From: a virus | Direction: 5' to 3' (one strand) | IMG/VR virus record: IMGVR_UViG_3300021168_000001 | Coordinates: 39,270 to 103,269 of that record | DNA: 64,000 bases | Shown: positions 7,932 through 15,151 of the stretch, piece by piece | Layout: each line of letters starts with the position of its first letter | How positions within the stretch are numbered: the stretch's first letter is position 1 | Program-made: the position numbers and the translations under genes | Notes under the pieces: generated by a model | Databases searched by the model: none | Told to the model about the DNA's origin: nothing | The model's input: the letters and a program-made list of their open reading frames with translations, nothing else

Positions 7932-8732
7932 TTACTGTTGAACAAAAGTTAGAACGCCGTTGATGCCGCCTGTTCCGGTCGACAGCACGCAGAGTGCATT
8001 TCCAGCTGGAGTCGCGAACCTGCTTCCCTCGCCGCTCAGTCCCAGCACTGCGCCCGTCGCCGGTGCGAATGCGCCTGTCAATACCGTTGTCCCTGTCCCG
8101 CAGGTGGTGCCAGTTCCATATTCGAATTGGGCGGTCGTTGTAGCACCAACGCTGGCAGTAAATCCGCAGGCATAGACTACTTTGCCGGCGCTCAGTGCCA
8201 CTAGCTGTGTGGTCGTAGCCGTGCTGATCGCGACTGACACACTGGACTTTGTTACCGATGGATTCTCGCATGGATCACCAATATTGGCCAGAATCATTGA
8301 CGCCGATGGACTGAACGTTATGTTCAACAATCCGGCAGTCGGGTAGGTGCTCGAGCAAGCATAGGTGGCCACATACTGATCGCCCGTGCTGACCCCGGGA
8401 AACACCTGAAAGCTCTGTACACCGGTCGACGGCGTAAAGCTCACGGTCGCTACAGTTGATCCTGCCGTATTCACATTGTTTGACTGATAAGCTAGCGTGA
8501 CGGTGCAGCCGCTCGGCGATCCGGTGATTCCAGATTCAACAATCGTCAGCGTGCCCACGCCAGAAAAGTTCGGCAACCGCGATGCAGGGCTGGTCTGCGT
8601 GGCCGTGGCGGATACTGCCGTAAACAGGCTCACCCCGGACTGAGATGTATAGGTGGTCTGGGCGATTGACGGAATGACAGCTGCCGCAAGCAGAGCCAGG
8701 ATCGAAGTAATAACCGAAAACTTGAGTTTCAT
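7932..8732 (-). CDS. Secreted Ser/Thr-rich protein with signal peptide
   Basis: 266 residues. The N-terminus MKLKFSVITSILALLAAAVI followed by PSIAQ is a typical Sec signal peptide with an AxA-like site near residue 25. The mature part is Thr/Ser/Gly-rich and beta-type, with scattered Cys. A strong terminator follows the gene. Exported proteins of this composition are common in soil bacteria; here it may be released into the periplasm or medium during infection, or be carried on the virion. No enzymatic motif seen. Confidence 0.65.
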   Translation of the reverse strand: MKLKFSVITSILALLAAAVIPSIAQTTYTSQSGVSLFTAVSATATQTSPASRLPNFSGVGTLTIVESGITGSPSGCTVTLAYQSNNVNTAGSTVATVSFTPSTGVQSFQVFPGVSTGDQYVATYACSSTYPTAGLLNITFSPSASMILANIGDPCENPSVTKSSVSVAISTATTTQLVALSAGKVVYACGFTASVGATTTAQFEYGTGTTCGTGTTVLTGAFAPATGAVLGLSGEGSRFATPAGNALCVLSTGTGGINGVLTFVQQ

Positions 8733-8762
8733 GTGCTTTTCCCTTCTGCCTTGCGGCGTTGG

Positions 8763-9410
8763 TTAGGTTGTGGTTCGTACTGCATCGATTACTCGATCGA
8801 GCGCGATGTGCATCCGTTGCCGATAAACGGAATCGCTATCCGTAGCCTTGGCCGCGGCACGCTTCGCACGCATCGTCTCCCAGGCTTTCTTGGCCGCCGC
8901 GCTGCGTCCACCACCGCTTCCAGCTGCTGGCTTCTCCGCAGTCTTCGGCCGTTCGCTGCTTGAAGACGATGGCTGCTTTCGAGCTTCGCGCTTCTGTTGT
9001 TGCTCCTGCTCCCGTTTTCCGGCCCGCTGCCGAGACCGTTCGTGCGCTTGGCGCATAAAGTCTTCCCACGCGGATCGCGCAGCCGGTCGCGGCGAATGCT
9101 GGGATCCTTGCTGCTGATGCTGGCCGCGTTGCCGTGCAGCATTCGGGCCTAGCGTTTCGTAATTGTGAGACCCGGCCTGGTAGGAAGGCTCGTACTGATG
9201 GACCTTCTCGAGAAAGGCATTGGCCTCGGCAGTGTTACCAACCTTGCGGCTCGACGTCTCCATCGCCTTGAGTTTATTCAAGATCTCGGGAGATACATCT
9301 TTGCCGATCGCGTCCATCGCGCGAAAGATCTTCTGGATGTCGTTGGCACGGCGCACATTAGGTCTGCGTTCGTACAAATGTTCCATCCTTGTCTTCGCTC
9401 GGTCGCTCAT
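8763..9410 (-). CDS. Head-module protein with both recurring peptide motifs
   Basis: 215 residues. The N-terminal ~80 residues are helical; 95-165 are Gln/Arg/Ser-rich low complexity. Residues 174-183 read KKAWETMRAK, the tag found in five other proteins of this window, and 199-210 read RMHIALDRVIDA, the motif shared with the two proteins encoded at 755-3259. It is the only protein that carries both. It overlaps the upstream coding region by ATGA. Probably a structural or packaging-associated protein by position; function unknown. Confidence 0.6.
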   Translation of the reverse strand: MSDRAKTRMEHLYERRPNVRRANDIQKIFRAMDAIGKDVSPEILNKLKAMETSSRKVGNTAEANAFLEKVHQYEPSYQAGSHNYETLGPNAARQRGQHQQQGSQHSPRPAARSAWEDFMRQAHERSRQRAGKREQEQQQKREARKQPSSSSSERPKTAEKPAAGSGGGRSAAAKKAWETMRAKRAAAKATDSDSVYRQRMHIALDRVIDAVRTTT

Positions 9411-9778
9411 TGCGGCCTTGTCACGGCTGGCGCGTCAGCTGGATATTGTGCGTTCTCAAGCCTCTGCACTTTCGGAATTACATAGGAGTCCTGAGTCTGC
9501 GATACCTGCTGCAATTGAGACCGCATCGAGAGCACCTGTTCAACAAGATCACGCTGCCTCTGCGAGTCGTTCATTACCGATGCACGCACGGCCAACTCGA
9601 GGCGCCCCAGACGCTGGTCGATCTCTTCATCATGCCTCTCGTGCTCGAGAATCTGCCTGAGCGCCTGTGTCTGCCGGTCATCGGCATATTTATTTATCTT
9701 CGCCAGACCGCCAAAGATCGATCCGACAATCGTTAGAGCCGTGGCCACCGTCGCGAGAGTGATGTGTTTCGGCGTCAT
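9407..9778 (-). CDS. Small membrane protein with coiled-coil, possible holin or spanin-like
   Basis: 123 residues from ATG 9778, whose TGA/ATG overlap with the minor head gene decides the start; the longer frame has a charged, unlikely extension. One transmembrane helix lies near the N-terminus (residues ~7-23, ITLATVATALTIVGSIFGG), followed by a long predicted coiled-coil rich in Gln, Arg and Glu (DDRQTQALRQILEHERHDEE onward). One-TM-plus-coil proteins include tail-associated and lysis proteins; no specific family was recognised. Confidence 0.55.
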   Translation of the reverse strand: MTPKHITLATVATALTIVGSIFGGLAKINKYADDRQTQALRQILEHERHDEEIDQRLGRLELAVRASVMNDSQRQRDLVEQVLSMRSQLQQVSQTQDSYVIPKVQRLENAQYPADAPAVTRPQ

Positions 9779-10623
9779 GCCGCTGTGCGCTCCTTCATCC
9801 CGCTCAGGTTCCTGAAAGCGATTCGAGTCATGCTCATGATCCGGCCGTTCCGATGAACGCGGTGTGGCCATTTCACATCATCGAGTGTGAGCAGCGGAGA
9901 TTGAGGACAACGACAATTTGGAAAAGTTCCTCCGTGCCCACGTCCCAATGTGCTTTTCTCTCCAATTAAAGCCTCTGGCGATGGCGGGTCATCATAGAAC
10001 ACGATCACACCTTCCATATTTTTATGACTCGGCCTCACCCTCGTATCTTCCGACGTCAACCATTCGTAGCACGGTAGCCCGAGATGCTCGGCGCGCGCCT
10101 GCGTGAGAGCCGCGCTTGCCTTCATCGTTTCGGTCCGCGCGATCAGATTAATCCTGGTTCGCGTGAGTTGCGGAAACCGGTGTCGCATCATCTTGGCGAT
10201 CGCTTCCGGCCGGGCCCCTGCCTGCTGCGCCTCCGCGATCTCGCCCGTCAACTGCTGAGCGACCTTTCGCGGAATACTCGAGATATAGGCCGCATTCTCA
10301 TCAACTATCCTGCGAAGTGCAATCCCGACCGGCCCGGCCATTTCCCGCTGCAGGAGCCGATGTAACATTGAGCTCCGTTGCGCCCGCGTCGCCGCTTCAC
10401 GCCAGGTTCTCGCGTTCAGCACGTTGACCCACCGGCCCATCTCGCCGGCGACATAGGCTGCGGCATCAGCAACGTCTCGCCGCTCGCTCACCGCCGCCAG
10501 TTCTGCAATCCACTGCTCGAAGCTTACATCCGGCTTGCGTTGGGGGATGCTCGACAACATGAGTCTGCGGATCAGCCGCTGATACTCGAGTTCGATCCGT
10601 CGCGTAACCGTAAAGTCACTCAT
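9775..10623 (-). CDS. Mu F-like minor head protein
   Basis: 282 residues. The C-terminal half has the hallmark of the phage Mu gpF/SPP1 gp7 family (PF04233): INLIARTETMKASAALTQAR, YEWLTSEDTRVRPSHKNMEG and a late FPNCRCP with the conserved His/Cys arrangement. These proteins bind the portal inside the head and in some phages travel with the DNA. The gene is coupled by ATGA to genes on both sides. Confidence 0.85.
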   Translation of the reverse strand: MSDFTVTRRIELEYQRLIRRLMLSSIPQRKPDVSFEQWIAELAAVSERRDVADAAAYVAGEMGRWVNVLNARTWREAATRAQRSSMLHRLLQREMAGPVGIALRRIVDENAAYISSIPRKVAQQLTGEIAEAQQAGARPEAIAKMMRHRFPQLTRTRINLIARTETMKASAALTQARAEHLGLPCYEWLTSEDTRVRPSHKNMEGVIVFYDDPPSPEALIGEKSTLGRGHGGTFPNCRCPQSPLLTLDDVKWPHRVHRNGRIMSMTRIAFRNLSGMKERTAA

Positions 10624-10778
10624 TCGATCGTTGTGCCATGCGATTCTTTGAACTTGCGCAGCATTTCGTCTAGCTCTCGCTGCTCTTTTTCCGTCAATGG
10701 CTTGTAATTTGGCGGCAGCTTCGGCGGCAGCTTCGGTTGCGGTGGTTCGGTCTGCGGCTTCTTAGTCGGCTTCTTCAT
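10620..10778 (-). CDS. 52-residue Lys/Pro-rich protein
   Basis: ATG 10776-10778, stop TGA at 10620-10622 overlapping the minor head start (ATGA). Sequence begins MKKPTKKPQTEPPQPKLPPK and ends in a short charged helix (EKEQRELDEMLRKFKESHG). The upstream gene's stop overlaps its start in the same way, so it is a translationally coupled gene despite its size. Function unknown. Confidence 0.55.
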   Translation of the reverse strand: MKKPTKKPQTEPPQPKLPPKLPPNYKPLTEKEQRELDEMLRKFKESHGTTIE

Positions 10779-11293
10779 TTTTTCATCAGAGCTACGGCTG
10801 TGATGATCAGCGACAAGATCGCGATGATTGCAAAAATAATCTGAAAAACATTAGCGCCGCTTTTTTCTTTACCTGAACCTTGGCCCTCGATCAAGGCTAT
10901 GCGCGATTTCAAATCTCCTATCTGCACATCGAAGCCTGAGGCCCTGGTGCTCAAAAGCGCTCCCAACTGGTCAATCTGCTTGCTGGTTGCCGTCTCACTC
11001 TTGGCAATGGCGAGGTCGGAAGACTTGTTCTGCTCCCCAACCGCTTCCTTGGCCGCCTGCAATGCCGCCTGCACAGCCTTGTCGCTGTCACGGAATTGCG
11101 TCTGTACGCCTATAAACTTCTCGCCGTGAAGCTCTCGCAGGCCGTTCATCTCCGCTTTCAGCAATTCTTTGAGCGCCGCGAGTTCTCCTTTGAACTGCGT
11201 CTCGAGTCGCTGGCCCATCTCGGTTGTAAGCGTGGTTGGGTCAGGCCTGGGAAACGTGTCTTCGTTGCTTCTACGCCCCGCTACTCTATCCAT
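10775..11293 (-). CDS. C-terminally anchored coiled-coil membrane protein
   Basis: 172 residues. Residues ~25-140 are a long helical, probably coiled-coil region (LETQFKGELAALKELLKAEM, SETATSKQIDQLGALLSTRA). The last ~25 residues are a transmembrane helix (VFQIIFAIIAILSLIITAVA) ending LMKK. Tail-anchored coiled-coils in phage head/lysis regions have no fixed role. It starts 1 bp from the divergent promoter at 11294-11330 and is the first gene of this minus-strand run. Confidence 0.55.
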   Translation of the reverse strand: MDRVAGRRSNEDTFPRPDPTTLTTEMGQRLETQFKGELAALKELLKAEMNGLRELHGEKFIGVQTQFRDSDKAVQAALQAAKEAVGEQNKSSDLAIAKSETATSKQIDQLGALLSTRASGFDVQIGDLKSRIALIEGQGSGKEKSGANVFQIIFAIIAILSLIITAVALMKK

Positions 11294-11330
11294 TCCTCAA
11301 ATCCGTCCCAATGGGATATAATTCCAATCA
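11294..11330 (+). promoter_or_regulatory. Plus-strand promoter A with palindromic operator
   Basis: A perfect -10 (TATAAT, 11317-11322) is followed by TCCAATCA, making the decamer ATTCCAATCA that recurs at three other plus-strand promoters. The -35 is poor (TCCTCA). The spacer contains TCCCAATGGGA (11306-11316), an inverted repeat directly abutting the -10, also seen at 28935-28945 and as TCCCAATAGGA at 52172-52182. It drives the small operon 11356-12645. Confidence 0.7.
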
Positions 11331-11355
11331 TTCGCTTACCACTGAAAGGAAAGCA

Positions 11356-11547
11356 ATGCAATCCCTCTTTACCAACGCTGAAGCAATCCGCCGAGCTCGA
11401 TCTGCCTTTGAGATTCTGTCGAAGGCTGGCATCCGCAAGAATGTGGCCGTGGCCATGCTTGTGATGCGGAATAATCTCACCTACGACCAGGCTCGCGATC
11501 GAATCGCGTCCCTCGAAACGGCCACAGGAAGGATGCTTACGGAATGA
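11356..11547 (+). CDS. 63-residue helical protein, first gene of operon A
   Basis: ATG 11356 lies after GAAAGGAAAGCA, a good Shine-Dalgarno. The protein MQSLFTNAEAIRRARSAFEI is helical, with a C-terminal part (MRNNLTYDQARDRIASLETA) resembling a small helical bundle. Its stop overlaps the next start (ATGA). About 35 bp downstream of promoter A. No family recognised; early regulatory role possible from position only. Confidence 0.5.
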   Translation: MQSLFTNAEAIRRARSAFEILSKAGIRKNVAVAMLVMRNNLTYDQARDRIASLETATGRMLTE

Positions 11548-11762
11548 CTACCGATATCGAAGTTTGTTGCTGCGATGCAATGCTTCGTCGCCAACGCGAT
11601 AACAACAATATGCTTGGCGGTTCTCTTTTCAGTTGGACCTGCCCGGTTCACAAAAAGGTTTCGATGGATACGCGTCCGTTGCCGCCATCGACTATCCATC
11701 ATCACCCAGCGGCACCATTTCCGAGACCGTTCCCGCAAAGGAAGATGGTCGACGGTTTCTAA
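11544..11762 (+). CDS. Small Cys/His-containing protein, unknown
   Basis: 72 residues, start ATG overlapping the previous stop. CCCDAML near the N-terminus and CPVHKK later may bind a metal. The C-terminal third is Pro/His-rich. Confidence rests on the ATGA coupling rather than on homology. Confidence 0.4.
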   Translation: MTTDIEVCCCDAMLRRQRDNNNMLGGSLFSWTCPVHKKVSMDTRPLPPSTIHHHPAAPFPRPFPQRKMVDGF

Positions 11763-11797
11763 TCCGGCGCATACTGTTGAAAAGGAGGTCTAAACCA

Positions 11798-11986
11798 ATG
11801 AAGCCATCAACGAATGCCTTGTTCATGGCCCTCATTCGCCATGAGAACTCAACGAAGGAAGAGAAACAGGCTGAATGCCAACGGATTTGCCGAGAGGCCG
11901 CGCTCCGCGGTTTGCATTCAGTCCTGTGCCCAGTCCTTCACGACCAGTGGAAGCAGACGCCACAAAGAATCCGAAAGGCCGCATGA
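11798..11986 (+). CDS. 62-residue protein with strong ribosome site
   Basis: ATG 11798 follows AAAGGAGG, nearly the full anti-SD complement, which selects this start over longer frames. The sequence MKPSTNALFMALIRHENSTK is helical and basic with two Cys (QRICREAAL, SVLCPVLHDQW). ATGA overlap with the next gene. Unknown function. Confidence 0.5.
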   Translation: MKPSTNALFMALIRHENSTKEEKQAECQRICREAALRGLHSVLCPVLHDQWKQTPQRIRKAA

Positions 11987-12189
11987 CCGGAGACGATATG
12001 GTTCGTGAAGTCTTTTCGGTGGTTAGCGGCTGCAACCTCGATGTCCTGCATGCCACCTTCGGCGCTGATTTCCTGTTTTGTAATCGACCTTTCGTGCTCA
12101 TCGTCGAATGTCCTGCGAACCTGCGCGACGTGATCCGCCAGCACATCGCGCAGTCTCTTCCGAAGCACTGGACCCTTGAGTTCCGATAG
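11983..12189 (+). CDS. 68-residue alpha/beta protein, unknown
   Basis: MTGDDMVREVFSVVSGCNLD to the end, starting in an ATGA overlap with the previous gene. Alternating hydrophobic strands (FLFCNRPFVLIVEC) and a helix (LRDVIRQHIAQSL) suggest a compact alpha/beta fold. No family recognised. Confidence 0.45.
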   Translation: MTGDDMVREVFSVVSGCNLDVLHATFGADFLFCNRPFVLIVECPANLRDVIRQHIAQSLPKHWTLEFR

Positions 12190-12206
12190 CCGGAGTTTGA
12201 TGCCTG

Positions 12207-12407
12207 ATGCGTACGCCAGTTCACAACAGCGAAGCTTTGAGGTTACTCGCCCGGTTGAAATACCGCATGGAAGGCTTTGTTCTTCAAATTAGCCATAGCC
12301 CAACCGGATCGTCTCTTTGCCTGCCGCCACGATCAGCCGATTCATTAACGATTAGCCGCTGGCTCGACGAATTGGACAAGATCGAAGCCGAGCTCAAAAA
12401 GGACTGA
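12207..12407 (+). CDS. 66-residue protein, unknown
   Basis: MRTPVHNSEALRLLARLKYR onward, with an acidic/basic C-terminal helix (RWLDELDKIEAELKKD). It lies 17 bp after the previous gene and 1 bp before the next. No recognisable domain; supported by tight packing. Confidence 0.4.
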   Translation: MRTPVHNSEALRLLARLKYRMEGFVLQISHSPTGSSLCLPPRSADSLTISRWLDELDKIEAELKKD

Positions 12408-12408
12408 A

Positions 12409-12645
12409 ATGAAAGCCGAAGAGATCCAAGAGATAATCAGCCGCTGCGCCGAGATCTGCAAGGCAGCCAACCCGATCGTTGCGGCCGGTACCATGCAAAT
12501 CACCAACATCATGATCCAGGGCGAGATTGCCATCCGTCTTGGCGAGATAGCAGAACACCTCGGCGATATTTCCAATCGCCTGGACAACATATGTAATCCG
12601 AACAATGGCGATTCGCTGAATGTTACGACATTTTCCCCGATCTAG
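12409..12645 (+). CDS. 78-residue helical protein, paralogue of the 56847 gene
   Basis: Begins MKAEEIQEIISRCAEICKAA and carries RLGEIAEHLGDISNRL. The product of 56847-57047 also begins MKAEEI and has MLREIAAQLADLNEAL; the first 19 bases of the two genes are identical. Both sit in operons behind ATTCCAATCA promoters. The stop overlaps that of the convergent gene by 4 bp. Possibly a small regulatory or host-interaction protein. Confidence 0.5.
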   Translation: MKAEEIQEIISRCAEICKAANPIVAAGTMQITNIMIQGEIAIRLGEIAEHLGDISNRLDNICNPNNGDSLNVTTFSPI

Positions 12646-13259
12646 GGCAAGCTCTTGTAGCCGATCCCGCTGAACTCCACACTATAGGCGCCGGCAACCG
12701 ATGCAATGCACAGCTGCAGCTGCGTCACAATTGTGTTCGGAGCCCATCCGTGATTCTGTGCCGGGATCGCCGGCATCGCGATAGGCTTGCCATTCGCGCT
12801 GGCGAACCTGATGTTTTTGTTCACATAATCGAATCCATACCGAATTGCTACACCGTTCTCGATGTCAATCTCCAGCGGAATCGGTACGCCTGTGTTGACC
12901 CAAGGATTGTTGATCTGCGTCATCCACCCGTTGGCAACATTGAACTGAAAACTTCCATCGTAGGTGAATCCAGATGCGTCGGTGAACTTGCTGTCCATCT
13001 CGATGACCTGCGCATACTGGATGTCGTCGCCGAACTTTACCGTACAGCCGAACTCGACACTCGCCGAAGGGTTGAGCCACTGGCTCGTGCATTTCCCCAA
13101 TGCGCCTGAATCGGGCTGACCATCGCAAACGATCACCAGGCCGCTTGCAGTTTTCTCTACCGCAAAGCCGGTCGGCTGCTTCGGGTTGATTGTCGGGTCC
13201 CACTCTGGCGTCCACAGTCCATCACGTTCCAGATTAGTAATCTGCCAGGAATAACTCAC
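12642..13259 (-). CDS. Beta-sandwich-like protein, unknown (possible carbohydrate binding)
   Basis: 205 residues, all-beta composition: WTPEWDPTINPKQPTGFAV, FGCTVKFGDDIQYAQVIEM and a conserved-looking C-terminus (AYSVEFSGIGYKSLP). No signal peptide. The pattern resembles concanavalin-like lectin or glycanase sandwiches, but no catalytic motif is evident. ATGA overlap with the HNH gene upstream; convergent with the small operon 11356-12645. May be a tail or adsorption accessory protein. Confidence 0.5.
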   Translation of the reverse strand: MSYSWQITNLERDGLWTPEWDPTINPKQPTGFAVEKTASGLVIVCDGQPDSGALGKCTSQWLNPSASVEFGCTVKFGDDIQYAQVIEMDSKFTDASGFTYDGSFQFNVANGWMTQINNPWVNTGVPIPLEIDIENGVAIRYGFDYVNKNIRFASANGKPIAMPAIPAQNHGWAPNTIVTQLQLCIASVAGAYSVEFSGIGYKSLP

Positions 13260-13930
13260 TCCATCCTCCGATAAAGAACGCCTCGTTCAATCTCCCAATA
13301 CCGGTTTCCCTTGCGAGAATTGCACGGTTTACACGCGCCGACGACGTTCGCCCTTGTATGCTGTCCTTCCTTGGAAAGAGGCACAACATGGTCCATGGTC
13401 AATTCACACTCAATTCCGCACCACCAACAGCAACTACGCTGTTCAGCGATAATCGCAATCCACTGGCAGGGAGTTAAATCCCCTCTCCGTGAAGCAGCCC
13501 TCCTTTTGTGTCCACGGCTTCTGTTGATTGCCTTGTAAAGATCAGGCTTTTTCGCCATCGATCGCCTGACATAAACCTTGCATTTTTCCTTATTGTCCCT
13601 CGCCCACCTTACGGCGCGGGCGATTGCGATAGCGGCCTCTTTACGATAGCTCAATTTTTTGCTGCATCTTGTCGAGCAAGTCCGAGCTTCAGGATGGAAA
13701 GTGGAAGGTACGAATACATTGCCGCAAATCTCGCAATTCTTGGCAGAATGCTCTTGGTAGCCTATTTTCTTTCGATTCCATGATCTTTTCAGGCAATTTT
13801 TGCTGCAATATGTTTTTCTTGGACATTTCTGCGGTACCTCGAAATTGACATCGCAGGCCGCGCATTTACGCGTTCTGGATTTGGTCCCAGATCTTTTCAA
13901 TTCCTCCGCTTGCAAGCTGCCGGACTTCAT
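13256..13930 (-). CDS. HNH endonuclease with zinc fingers
   Basis: 224 residues from ATG 13930 (MKSGSLQAEELKRSG), which has GGAG 10-12 bases upstream; it overlaps the end of the endolysin by ~65 bp, and no later ATG exists. Three CxxC-type knuckles (KCAACDVNF, NCEICGNVF, WWCGIEC) precede the HNH core ELTMDHVVPLSKEGQHTRAN followed by CKPCNSRKGN. Likely a free-standing homing-type nuclease sitting between endolysin and the beta-sandwich gene. Confidence 0.8.
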   Translation of the reverse strand: MKSGSLQAEELKRSGTKSRTRKCAACDVNFEVPQKCPRKTYCSKNCLKRSWNRKKIGYQEHSAKNCEICGNVFVPSTFHPEARTCSTRCSKKLSYRKEAAIAIARAVRWARDNKEKCKVYVRRSMAKKPDLYKAINRSRGHKRRAASRRGDLTPCQWIAIIAEQRSCCWWCGIECELTMDHVVPLSKEGQHTRANVVGACKPCNSRKGNRYWEIERGVLYRRME

Positions 13931-14372
13931 CGTTAGGCTCCGCCACCGGGAACTGACCATTCATCTGAAAATGATCATAATCCTTGAAGTGTTCCCATAG
14001 GGCACCGCATTGCAATCCAAGCGAAGAAGCTACAGTAACCATCCGAATGTAGGAACTGGTTAGACTCTTTCCACCGTTACTTTCTACTGCTTTCCAGTCT
14101 GGCTGCCATGGATCTAATCCGATCACACCTGGTACTAAATCCACGGCGAGGCCGAAATTGTGCCAAGAAAATCCGCCACGTACATTTGTGACGATGGACC
14201 CTGGTGCGGTCCGGCCCTTCGCGTAGAGCTCATCCTGTTCGGCCACCGTGCGAAGGCCAGCAGTCACACGAATGTAGATGTCCTCGGCAGCAAGCATCGA
14301 GGCCATCTGACGAACCTTGTCCGCGAGGCCCGGGTAGAGATCCGCGAGCCTCGCTTCGGAAACTTCATCCAT
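13866..14372 (-). CDS. Endolysin, M15 family peptidase
   Basis: 168 residues. RVTAGLRTVAEQDELYAKGR, SWHNFGLAVDLVP and DYDHFQM form the M15 zinc-peptidase signature: His and Asp in SxHxxGxAxD and a final His in DHF. Enzymes of this type (L-Ala-D-Glu or D-Ala-D-Ala peptidases) cut the peptide stem of peptidoglycan and serve as phage endolysins. No cell-wall-binding domain or signal peptide is visible, so release would need a holin. TAATG coupling to the upstream gene. Confidence 0.85.
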   Translation of the reverse strand: MDEVSEARLADLYPGLADKVRQMASMLAAEDIYIRVTAGLRTVAEQDELYAKGRTAPGSIVTNVRGGFSWHNFGLAVDLVPGVIGLDPWQPDWKAVESNGGKSLTSSYIRMVTVASSLGLQCGALWEHFKDYDHFQMNGQFPVAEPNDEVRQLASGGIEKIWDQIQNA

Positions 14373-14719
14373 TACCGCCTCTTCCCTGGAATTCTTCCCA
14401 CCGGCGATTCGTGAATCAGGCGCTTGCCTTGCGGCGGTGAGACGTTTCCTTCTATGCCCATGAAGTTCGGCAGCTTCCTTGCTGGACTATCAGGAGCCTT
14501 GTCGCCAATTGACGACTTAAATTCCGAATGCCGCTCCACGAGTTCTGGATCACAAACGTGCGGATGCCATTCGGTATTTGGATAAATGGGCCCCTCGGGA
14601 TAGCTGAATGCTGTGCCTCCCCATTCGTTCCCCATTTTGCAGATGGTTGCGCCGCAATTCTCGCAGCTATGCGGACCATAGTAGACGATTCGCGAACTTC
14701 TGAATGTGATTGGTGACAT
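14372..14719 (-). CDS. Small zinc-binding protein next to endolysin
   Basis: 115 residues from ATG 14719 with AAGGAG upstream. CENCGATIC and a later HPHVC supply Cys/His ligands for one zinc site. The C-terminal region is basic and Pro-rich (FMGIEGNVSPPQGKRL). Function unknown; coupled to the endolysin by a TAATG overlap. Confidence 0.5.
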   Translation of the reverse strand: MSPITFRSSRIVYYGPHSCENCGATICKMGNEWGGTAFSYPEGPIYPNTEWHPHVCDPELVERHSEFKSSIGDKAPDSPARKLPNFMGIEGNVSPPQGKRLIHESPVGRIPGKRR

Positions 14720-14748
14720 TTTGTTTTCTCCTTACGTAAGTAGGTATT

Positions 14749-15057
14749 TCATTGTCCGCTTCGCTTTCGATAGTTTTCGATCTCGGCGAGGCAGATCTTC
14801 ATTCCCACCTCATCCTCGAGGCAGGAGTGGATCCGGATATTCGGCGTCGGCCGCCCATCGAGAGACTGCTTCCATCGCAGCCATTGCTCAGCGTCCATAT
14901 GCGTCTCGACGATCTCGATATCGTAAAAGTTGTTTTGGAATTTAGCCTGTTGGTGACGAATGTCTATCACTCCAACGTGGCTCAAATCCATTATGCGAAT
15001 GATCGATCTTGCCGGGCACTCGCATGTCACCAGGAGCACGCGCGGCTTGGCGCTCAC
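14749..15057 (-). CDS. 102-residue protein, unknown
   Basis: GTG 15057 overlaps the stop of the 27-residue upstream frame. Sequence reads SAKPRVLLVTCECPARSIIR then VGVIDIRHQQAKFQ and ends in a charged helix (KICLAEIENYRKRSGQ). Alpha/beta composition, no known motif. Confidence 0.4.
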   Translation of the reverse strand: MSAKPRVLLVTCECPARSIIRIMDLSHVGVIDIRHQQAKFQNNFYDIEIVETHMDAEQWLRWKQSLDGRPTPNIRIHSCLEDEVGMKICLAEIENYRKRSGQ

Positions 15058-15137
15058 AGTTGCCGCGCTCTCCTTCGCCGGATCCAGTTCTGGCCGCAGA
15101 ACGGTGGATACCAGATGGTCACCATTTTCTTAATCAT
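15054..15137 (-). CDS. 27-residue basic peptide frame
   Basis: MIKKMVTIWYPPFCGQNWIR then RRRARQL, with GGGGAGCGAGCAAG before the ATG and its TGA overlapping the next GTG start. The tight spacing to both neighbours suggests it is translated, but its size makes this tentative. Confidence 0.3.
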   Translation of the reverse strand: MIKKMVTIWYPPFCGQNWIRRRRARQL

Positions 15138-15151
15138 CTTGCTCGCTCCCC

